A stretch of DNA of 64,000 bases. Origin: Methylotenera sp. (GTDB taxonomy: Bacteria > Pseudomonadota > Gammaproteobacteria > Burkholderiales > Methylophilaceae). The notes under the pieces were generated by a model. It worked only from the letters and a program-made list of their open reading frames with translations, had not been told where the DNA came from and did not search any database. The position numbers and the translations under genes were made by a program. The stretch lies in NCBI RefSeq assembly GCF_029945705.1, contig NZ_JAQSDC010000058.1:1-64000 (forward strand). The letters run 5' to 3'. Positions 58,022 through 64,000 of the stretch are shown here, one piece after another (position 1 is the stretch's first letter; every line of letters begins with the position of its first letter).

Positions 58022-59226
58022 GTGAAATACTACATACCGATGTGACTATTGTCGGCGCTGGTTTAGTAGGCCTTGCGGCAGCTGTTGCCATGCATCAAGC
58101 AGGTTTTTCTGTGGTATTGGTTGATAGTCGAAATCCAACAGATACCAATTTTGCAGATGAAACTTGGGACACAAGAGTTTATGCGATTAGCCCAAAGAAT
58201 GCGCAGTGGCTGAGCGATTTAGGTGTATGGACATCAATCAATCAGTCGCGTATTGGCCAAATGCAATCTATGGAGATATTCGGTGAGGCTGATAGCGCAA
58301 AAAGTGAGCAGGTGCCAATAACCCTGTCCTCTAGTGATGTGAATGCCGATTGTTTAGGCTATATCGTTGAGTCTAAGTCCCTTATGGAGGCATTACTAAA
58401 GCAGGTTGAAACTTTAGGTATTCAGATGCGATTTAATAGTCCATGTGAAGTAGTGAGTAACACCCCAGATAAGGCTGTATTGCAACTATCGCATCAACAG
58501 TCAATTGAAAGCACATTATTGTTAGCCGCTGATGGTAGCCATTCTTGGGTGCGTCAACAATTGAATATGCCCATGCAGCAAAAGTCTTATGAACAAACAG
58601 CGATAGTGGCGAACTTCACTGCGACCAAGTCGCATGGCAATATTGCTAGGCAGTGGTTTGTGCAAGATGCAGAAAATCACCTGAGTATTTTGGCCTGGCT
58701 GCCGTTGCCAGATAATATAATTTCTATTGTCTGGTCTGTGTCAACCAACTATGCTGATACATTGTTAACGTTAAGTGATGGTGAGTTTACCAGTGCGGTG
58801 AAGTTGGCTGGTAATGGTGTGTTAGGCGATTTAACATTGCTTGGTCCTGCTGTTAAGTTTCCATTGAGCTTACAAAAAACGAGTACGTTAGTACAAGATA
58901 GCGTGGTTTTGGTCGGCGATGCAGCGCATCAAGTTCATCCGATGGCTGGCCAGGGCGTTAATTTAGGCTTTAGAGATATAGTGGATTTGGTGGATATTCT
59001 CAAAACTAAGCATCAATATCAAGCGCTAAATGATCGTAGTTTGCTCAAGCAATACACGCGTACTAGAAAAGTGGATATTTTGAATATGGTGCTGTTAACC
59101 GATACTCTTTATCATTTGTTTAACAATCAAAATTCAGTAATAAAAACAGTAAGGAACTGGGGATTGTCCGCGACTAATCATCAAGCAATCAAAAAACTGT
59201 TAGTTTCAAACGCAGTATCCCTTTAA
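58018..59226 (+). CDS. UbiH/UbiF/UbiI-family FAD monooxygenase
   Basis: A 402-residue paralogue of ubiH: IVGAGLVGLAAAVAMHQAG at the FAD site, LAADGSHSWVRQ and GDAAHQVHPMAGQGVNLGFRD at the second FAD motif. Together the two may cover two of the three ring hydroxylations. Which position (C5 or C6) is served is unclear; UbiI and UbiF are both possible. It overlaps ubiH by 4 nt and is followed by dsbC after 76 nt. Confidence 0.87.
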   Translation: MSEILHTDVTIVGAGLVGLAAAVAMHQAGFSVVLVDSRNPTDTNFADETWDTRVYAISPKNAQWLSDLGVWTSINQSRIGQMQSMEIFGEADSAKSEQVPITLSSSDVNADCLGYIVESKSLMEALLKQVETLGIQMRFNSPCEVVSNTPDKAVLQLSHQQSIESTLLLAADGSHSWVRQQLNMPMQQKSYEQTAIVANFTATKSHGNIARQWFVQDAENHLSILAWLPLPDNIISIVWSVSTNYADTLLTLSDGEFTSAVKLAGNGVLGDLTLLGPAVKFPLSLQKTSTLVQDSVVLVGDAAHQVHPMAGQGVNLGFRDIVDLVDILKTKHQYQALNDRSLLKQYTRTRKVDILNMVLLTDTLYHLFNNQNSVIKTVRNWGLSATNHQAIKKLLVSNAVSL

Positions 59227-59302
59227 TATATTGTGATAAAGCACTAAAGCTTTTCATTCATTACGAGTCATATTTAAGTAAATTCAAAATCAAGGAAATT
59301 GC

Positions 59303-60031
59303 ATGTTCAAAAAATTAGTCAGCTTTACCTTATTAAGTGCAGCATGTGCTGGAATTTCAACCTCTGCAATAGCCGATGAAGCGAGTGTTAAAAAAGCTGT
59401 AGAGGCAGCTTACCCGAAGTTTAAGGTGGAAAGCGTAGCAAAAACACCTTATGCAGGTTTGTATGAGGTATTTATGGGTGGTCAAATTATCTACACCGAT
59501 GAAAAAATGTCTTTCTTGATCGCAGAAGGACATCTCGTTGATCCTAAAACTAAAAAGGATCTTACGGGCGAGCGTATGGAAGAGTTGACTAGAGTTGATT
59601 TCTCTACACTGCCCTTAGACCAAGCGATTAAAGTGGTGAAAGGCAATGGTAGCCGTAAATTAGTCGTGTTTTCGGATGTAGATTGTCCATATTGCAAGCG
59701 TTTAGAGCAAAATGAACTCACTAACATCACTGATGTGACGATCTATACATTTCTTTATCCAATTCAGCAGTTACACCCAGATTCAGCGAATAAATCTAAA
59801 GCGATTTGGTGCGCAAGCAATCGCGTAAAGGCTTGGCAGGATTGGATTTTGAATGCTAAGTTGCCTAGCTCTGCAGGCAACTGCGAAGTGCCAATAGAAC
59901 GAATTGGTGAGTTAGCGAGAAAAATCGGAGTTACTAGCACACCGACATTATTCTTTGCTGATGGCAAGCGCATGCTAGGTGCGCAACCTTATAAAGAAAT
60001 CGAACAAGCCTTGGTTGCTGCTAAGAAATAG
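59303..60031 (+). CDS. dsbC: Thiol:disulfide interchange protein DsbC
   Basis: A 242-residue periplasmic isomerase: signal peptide (about 1-24, ending SAIA), N-terminal dimerisation domain (about 25-90) and a thioredoxin-fold domain with the active-site CPYC in SDVDCPYCKRLEQ (about 129-136) and cis-Pro in TSTPTLFF. It repairs wrong disulfides and is kept reduced by DsbD. LptD with its two Cys is a plausible client. A terminator follows. Confidence 0.94.
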   Translation: MFKKLVSFTLLSAACAGISTSAIADEASVKKAVEAAYPKFKVESVAKTPYAGLYEVFMGGQIIYTDEKMSFLIAEGHLVDPKTKKDLTGERMEELTRVDFSTLPLDQAIKVVKGNGSRKLVVFSDVDCPYCKRLEQNELTNITDVTIYTFLYPIQQLHPDSANKSKAIWCASNRVKAWQDWILNAKLPSSAGNCEVPIERIGELARKIGVTSTPTLFFADGKRMLGAQPYKEIEQALVAAKK

Positions 60032-60051
60032 GTTTATGGATTTCATTGATA

Positions 60052-60081
60052 AAAATAGCGCCTAACTTTAGGCGCTATTTT
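60052..60081. terminator. Bidirectional terminator between dsbC and pilC
   Basis: A perfect 14-bp inverted repeat AAAATAGCGCCTAA / TTAGGCGCTATTTT separated by 2 bases, with A- and T-runs at the ends, placed between convergent genes. Confidence 0.9.
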
Positions 60082-60126
60082 ACATCTAAAAGAAAACCTG
60101 TTTCTTACACCCTATTTAGCTCTCCA

Positions 60127-61344
60127 TTAAACAACTGAGCCCATTTTAAATATAGGTAAATACATGGCGATAACTAGTCCACCAATTAACACACCAAGTA
60201 CTACCATGATAACAGGTTCCATTAAGCTAGCTAGCGCATCAACGGCATCGTCAACCTCTGCTTCAAAAAAATCAGCTACTTTACTAAGCATAGCATCTAA
60301 GGCGCCCGACTCTTCACCAATAGCTGTCATTTGCAGCACCATATTAGGAAACACATCCGTATTTTGCATAGCAACAGTTAAGCTAGTGCCTGTACTAATT
60401 TCACTCTGTATTTTTTTTGTTGCATCATAGTAAACTCGGTTTCCCGCTGCGCCTGCAACGGAATCTAAAGCTTCTACCAGTGGTACACCAGCGGTAAACA
60501 TTGTGGCTAAAGTTCGCGCCCATCTCGCAATGGTTGCTTTACGAATAAGCGGGCCAAAAACAGGAACTTTAAGAATTAATCGATCCATAGTGGCTTGCAT
60601 GCTGATTGAACGTTTCCAAGTGTAAAAGAAAAACCATATACCGAATCCAATAGAACTAAAAATGGCCCACCACCATTGTACAAAGAAGTCTGAAATGGCC
60701 ATGACAATTAAAGTTGGTGCGGGTAACTGAGCGCCGAAACCATCGAATAGTGTCTTAAATGCAGGAATCACAAAAATCATGATAATGGCAACGATTACAA
60801 AGGCGACTACAATAATTGATATTGGATAGAATAGAGCTGATTTAATCTTAGACTTAATCGCAAGTATTTTTTCTTTATAAGTAGCAAGGCGATCGAGTAA
60901 TGTATCTAAAATACCAGCCTGTTCACCAGCGCCGATTAGGTTGCAAAATAAAGCATCAAAGTAAAGGGGATATTTGCGGAATGCAGCACTCATGCTGCTT
61001 CCTGTTTCAACGTCAGATTTAATATCCAATAAAAGTTTTGCTACGGCTGGGTTGCTGTGACCTTTACCTACAATATCAAAAGACTGAAGTAGTGGTACGC
61101 CAGCCTTCATCATTGTGGCAAGTTGGCGAGTAAATAGCGTAATGTCTTTATCTGAAACGCTACCTTTATTAGTTAAGCTACTTTGCTTCTTCACTTTAGT
61201 AACGATAATGCCTTGACGTCGCAAAGTGGCCTTCACAAAAGAGTCACCTGTCGCGCGTATTTCACCTTTAACAGATCTGCCTTTTCTGTCTTTGCCTTCC
61301 CAAGCATATGTAACTTCTTTAGTGGCTTTAATATTTGCGGCCAT
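60127..61344 (-). CDS. pilC: Type IV pilus inner-membrane platform protein PilC
   Basis: A 405-residue GspF/PilC protein: two homologous T2SF cytoplasmic domains (about 70-190 and 275-395) separated by transmembrane helices (about 170-200, 215-245 and a C-terminal one at 375-400). It anchors the pilin assembly motor. Starts 14 nt after pilB. The usual third gene pilD (prepilin peptidase) is missing at this locus. Confidence 0.94.
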   Translation of the reverse strand: MAANIKATKEVTYAWEGKDRKGRSVKGEIRATGDSFVKATLRRQGIIVTKVKKQSSLTNKGSVSDKDITLFTRQLATMMKAGVPLLQSFDIVGKGHSNPAVAKLLLDIKSDVETGSSMSAAFRKYPLYFDALFCNLIGAGEQAGILDTLLDRLATYKEKILAIKSKIKSALFYPISIIVVAFVIVAIIMIFVIPAFKTLFDGFGAQLPAPTLIVMAISDFFVQWWWAIFSSIGFGIWFFFYTWKRSISMQATMDRLILKVPVFGPLIRKATIARWARTLATMFTAGVPLVEALDSVAGAAGNRVYYDATKKIQSEISTGTSLTVAMQNTDVFPNMVLQMTAIGEESGALDAMLSKVADFFEAEVDDAVDALASLMEPVIMVVLGVLIGGLVIAMYLPIFKMGSVV

Positions 61345-61358
61345 AGTAATTCCCTATA

Positions 61359-63077
61359 TTATTCGTTAGTACAAGCTTCGACTTCTTCGATCGAAGTTAA
61401 CCCTTGCATTACTTTTATTAAACCAGATTGGCGCAAATCTTTGACGCCTTCAAGTTTTGCTTGATCCGCTATGTCGTGTGCGGTTCCGCTTTTCATGATA
61501 ATACGGCTAATCGCATCTGTGATAGGCATGACTTGATAAATGCCAACTCGACCTTTGTAGCCATTGTTGCAGAGTTCACAGCCACCCTCTTTGGGGCCAT
61601 ATAGTTGCCACTCTTCTTTAAAGTCATCTTCAGTGAAGCCTACGCCGAACAAAGCTTCTTTTGGTATATCTAAAGGGACTTTACAGTTTTTGCACAATCG
61701 TCTTGCTAAGCGTTGTGCGGTAATTAGTGAAACAGCTGATGCAATATTGAATGGTGCAACCCCCATGTTGAGTAAACGGGTTAATGTTGAGGGCGCATCA
61801 TTGGTATGCAGTGTAGACAATACCATATGGCCTGTAGACGCGGCCTTAATCGCCATGTCCGCAGTTTCTAAGTCGCGAATCTCACCAATCATAATAATGT
61901 CTGGATCTTGGCGAAGGAATGATTTCAATGCCGCAGCAAAGGTTAACCCTTGCTTGTCATTCACGTTCACTTGATTGATGCCCGCTAATGGAATCTCACA
62001 AGGATCTTCGGCTGTTGCGATGTTCACATCAGGGCGGTTTAAGATATTCAGGCAGGTATATAGCGAAACGGTTTTACCAGAACCCGTGGGCCCCGTGACC
62101 AATACAAGACCATAAGGACGACTGACTGCGCTCAGTAAACGCTCTTTCTGAACTGGTTCATACCCAAGCGCTTCAATACCTAATGTCGCGCTGGATGGAT
62201 CTAAAATACGCATCACAATTTTTTCGCCGTTAATGAGCGGTAATGTACTGACACGAAAATCAATAGTGCGTGTTTTGGATAACACCAGCTTCATGCGACC
62301 ATCTTGCGGAATGCGTTTTTCAGAGATGTCCATGCTGGAAATAACTTTAATCCGCGAGGCTAACTTTTCTTTAATGGCTAGAGGAGGTTGAGTAATCTCA
62401 CGCAAAATGCCATCAACGCGATAACGTACGCGGTAGAATTTCTCGTAGGGTTCGAAGTGCAAATCAGACGCCCCCATATTGATGGCATCTATTAGCATTT
62501 TATTTAAAAACTTAACGACTGGCGCATCGTCAACTTCTTGAGTCTGCACCTCGTCTTCAGCTGGCGAACCATCTTCACCACCTAAGTCGTAGTCTTCGTC
62601 AAGGTTCATTGACTTCATGCTGGTATCGCCAGCTTCTACAATCTTATCTATCCAACGACCAAGTTTGTCATCTTCAACAACGACAGGTGATAAAGCCATG
62701 CCCATTTGAAATTGAACACTATCTAGTGCATGTAAGTTGGTCGGGTCTGAAATGGCAACATATAAAATGTTGTTGCGTACTTGCAACGCCAACACGCGGT
62801 TGGCTTGCATTAGTTTCGTGTCAATTTTCTTAGTTGGAAGGTAATCGGGGTTAAAGGCATCTAAGTTAAAGTAGGGAAAGCCAAATGCTTTTGCCGAGGT
62901 TTCTGCAATGATCTGTGCAGTTAATTTTCTACTTGTAATCAGCTGCGAAATGAATGGATTTTTAACGGAGTTTGCTTGTGCTTGTATTGCATTCGCTTCA
63001 TCCTCAGAAAGTAACTTTTCTTGGATTAAAGTGCGGGCAAGACCGCTTAGTTTGTTTGGTGTAGGTGCATTGGCCAT
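61359..63077 (-). CDS. pilB: Type IV pilus assembly ATPase PilB
   Basis: A 572-residue extension motor. The N-terminal MshEN domain (about 10-160) may bind c-di-GMP, linking it to the c-di-GMP genes in the window; Walker A GPTGSGKTVSLY, the Asp box and Walker B MIGEIRDLETAD follow, and a tetracysteine zinc site (CKNC ... CELC, about 480-535). It drives pilus extension by ATP hydrolysis. Confidence 0.95.
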   Translation of the reverse strand: MANAPTPNKLSGLARTLIQEKLLSEDEANAIQAQANSVKNPFISQLITSRKLTAQIIAETSAKAFGFPYFNLDAFNPDYLPTKKIDTKLMQANRVLALQVRNNILYVAISDPTNLHALDSVQFQMGMALSPVVVEDDKLGRWIDKIVEAGDTSMKSMNLDEDYDLGGEDGSPAEDEVQTQEVDDAPVVKFLNKMLIDAINMGASDLHFEPYEKFYRVRYRVDGILREITQPPLAIKEKLASRIKVISSMDISEKRIPQDGRMKLVLSKTRTIDFRVSTLPLINGEKIVMRILDPSSATLGIEALGYEPVQKERLLSAVSRPYGLVLVTGPTGSGKTVSLYTCLNILNRPDVNIATAEDPCEIPLAGINQVNVNDKQGLTFAAALKSFLRQDPDIIMIGEIRDLETADMAIKAASTGHMVLSTLHTNDAPSTLTRLLNMGVAPFNIASAVSLITAQRLARRLCKNCKVPLDIPKEALFGVGFTEDDFKEEWQLYGPKEGGCELCNNGYKGRVGIYQVMPITDAISRIIMKSGTAHDIADQAKLEGVKDLRQSGLIKVMQGLTSIEEVEACTNE

Positions 63078-63413
63078 AAATATTACATTTAAGCAGCGTA
63101 AAAGCTTTCCCTATTTATTTTTATCAAACTAATAATGCCCTTTAGTCTTTTTTTTGTAAAGACTTTACGCAAAATTGACTATAAAAACGGCATATAATTT
63201 ACATTTGAAGTGTCTTTAGAGGTATGAATGTACTTGAAATCATTCAATAAACCTGAAAAACTTGACAATTTAAGACTTCCAAATTATAAATATACATAGG
63301 TGTTTGGGTTCGAGTTTTGTAGCGTGCTTGAAATTTTTAGTTTTAAGGTGACTCTATGGTTCTTGAGACAAGCTTTTTGGGGCGCCCCCCGTCGTGTATG
63401 TAAGGATGTAGAA
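63078..63413 (+). promoter_or_regulatory. cspA promoter (63262-63290) and long 5' leader
   Basis: TTGACA at 63262-63267, a 17-bp spacer and TATAAA at 63285-63290 form a near-consensus sigma70 promoter. A start near 63297 gives about 117 nt of untranslated leader, typical of cold-shock mRNAs. The leader contains a GC palindrome GGGGCGCCCC at 63379-63388 in otherwise AT-rich sequence. The Shine-Dalgarno AAGGA is at 63402-63406. The rest of the region, upstream of pilB, shows no gene. Confidence 0.75.
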
Positions 63414-63617
63414 ATGGCAACAGGTACCGTAAAGTGGTTTAATGACTCAAAAGGTTTTGGCTTTATTACGCCAGATGATGGTGGTGATGATTTATTCGCA
63501 CACTTCTCTGCGATTGTAGAAGCTGGCTATAAAAGTCTTAAAGAAGGTCAACGTGTAAGTTTTGAAGTGACCGATGGTCCAAAAGGCAAGCAAGCTTCCA
63601 ATATTCAAAAGGCTTAA
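63414..63617 (+). CDS. cspA: CspA-family cold-shock protein
   Basis: A 67-residue single cold-shock domain: [20 protein letters not shown] with RNP1 KGFGFI and RNP2 DLFAHF. It binds single-stranded RNA/DNA and melts mRNA structure. The ATG at 63414 is right; the frame continues upstream to a GTG at 63300, but that part is the leader. A terminator follows at 63676. Confidence 0.96.
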   Translation: MATGTVKWFNDSKGFGFITPDDGGDDLFAHFSAIVEAGYKSLKEGQRVSFEVTDGPKGKQASNIQKA

Positions 63618-63675
63618 GTCTTCTTGACTAAATACTTATTTGTATAAGTATTTTTAATATTACAATTTATGTAAG

Positions 63676-63706
63676 CGGCTCGTAAGAAATTACGAGCCGT
63701 TTTTTT
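63676..63706 (+). terminator. Rho-independent terminator after cspA
   Basis: A perfect 10-bp stem CGGCTCGTAA / TTACGAGCCG with a GAAA tetraloop followed by seven T. It lies 58 nt after the cspA stop. Confidence 0.92.
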
Positions 63707-63726
63707 ATGCTGGCATTAAAGTAGCA

Positions 63727-64000
63727 TTACATATTGGCGATGATTTCCTCGCCAAACTGAGCCGTGCCCACTTGTGTTGCGCCTTCCATTTCACTTGAGA
63801 AGTCGCCAGTCACACGTTTAGCTAGAATCGCCTTGGCAACACCACTAATCACTAGGTCAGCAGCTTCAACCCAACCTAGGTGACGTAACATCATTTCAGC
63901 TGAAAGGATAATAGAGCTAGGATTGGCTAGGTCTTTGCCCGCAATTTTTGGTGCCGTGCCGTGCGTGGCTTCAAACATGGCAACGGTATCGCTCAAGTTG
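63727..64000 (-). CDS. icd: Isocitrate dehydrogenase [NADP+], C-terminal part (cut by window edge)
   Basis: The final 91 codons of a gene that extends beyond the window. The block [36 protein letters not shown] and the end FGEEIIANM match NADP-dependent Icd of the E. coli type, where the THGTAPK block forms part of the cofactor pocket, better than isopropylmalate dehydrogenase. The rest of the protein and the start cannot be judged. Confidence 0.88.
   Translation of the reverse strand, partial: NLSDTVAMFEATHGTAPKIAGKDLANPSSIILSAEMMLRHLGWVEAADLVISGVAKAILAKRVTGDFSSEMEGATQVGTAQFGEEIIANM

Overview
The window looks like a chromosomal segment of a moderately AT-rich betaproteobacterium. The evidence is gene order: leuS-lptE-holA-proA-nadD, lptD-surA-pdxA-rsmA divergent from amgK-murU, pepP-ubiH-ubiI-like, and bioB-F-H-C-D. 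Methylophilaceae (Methylotenera-like) is my best guess from overall protein character, but this is inference, not a database result. No rRNA, tRNA, CRISPR array, prophage or complete insertion sequence was seen. The last gene (icd) runs off the right edge.

Layout: 0.2-2.5 kb holds cbpA-cbpM and a DUF808 membrane protein. 2.5-4.4 kb holds a RegB/RegA (PrrBA, RoxSR-type) redox two-component system. It is divergent from a TonB receptor and PepSY membrane protein (4.6-8.4 kb), with RegA-box-like inverted repeats between them. 8.5-12.8 kb is a c-di-GMP pair (HD-GYP; PAS/GAF/GGDEF/EAL). 13.1-17.7 kb has a secreted BNR/sialidase-fold protein and the cbb3 oxidase assembly genes ccoI-ccoS plus a SafE-type protein; ccoS (49 aa) is easily missed. 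clpB follows, with a sigma32-type promoter. 20.5-25.4 kb carries envelope genes (lytic transglycosylase, lipoproteins, LysM/BON protein, EnvC). 25.4-32.2 kb carries gpmI, a rhodanese, grxC, secB, an SH3 protein, gpsA, trmL and comF. 32.3-36.9 kb is the biotin operon.

36.9-38.1 kb and 45.8-47.1 kb are accessory. Each contains a copy of a composite dispersed repeat of about 370 bp in direct orientation, abutting the 3' end of an orphan gene. The second copy adjoins a SWIM zinc-finger gene plus an orphan gene. Between the two accessory regions lie an M48 protease, nadD, proA, holA, lptE and leuS. leuS carries an in-frame palindromic repeat in its editing region. 47.1-53.6 kb has adk, rsmA, pdxA, surA and lptD. 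53.8-60 kb has amgK, murU, pepP, two ubiquinone monooxygenases and dsbC. 60.1-63.1 kb has pilB-pilC, followed by cspA with a consensus promoter and the 3' end of icd.

Most of the window is housekeeping or envelope biology: LPS export and OMP folding, disulfide isomerisation, murein recycling, biotin and quinone synthesis. The least explained parts are the repeat families, which supply the stop codons of four genes; the two orphan loci beside them; and the regBA/TonB intergenic operator. I see no clear-cut new multi-gene system. The 46.2-47.1 kb pair is the best candidate for an uncharacterised two-gene unit.
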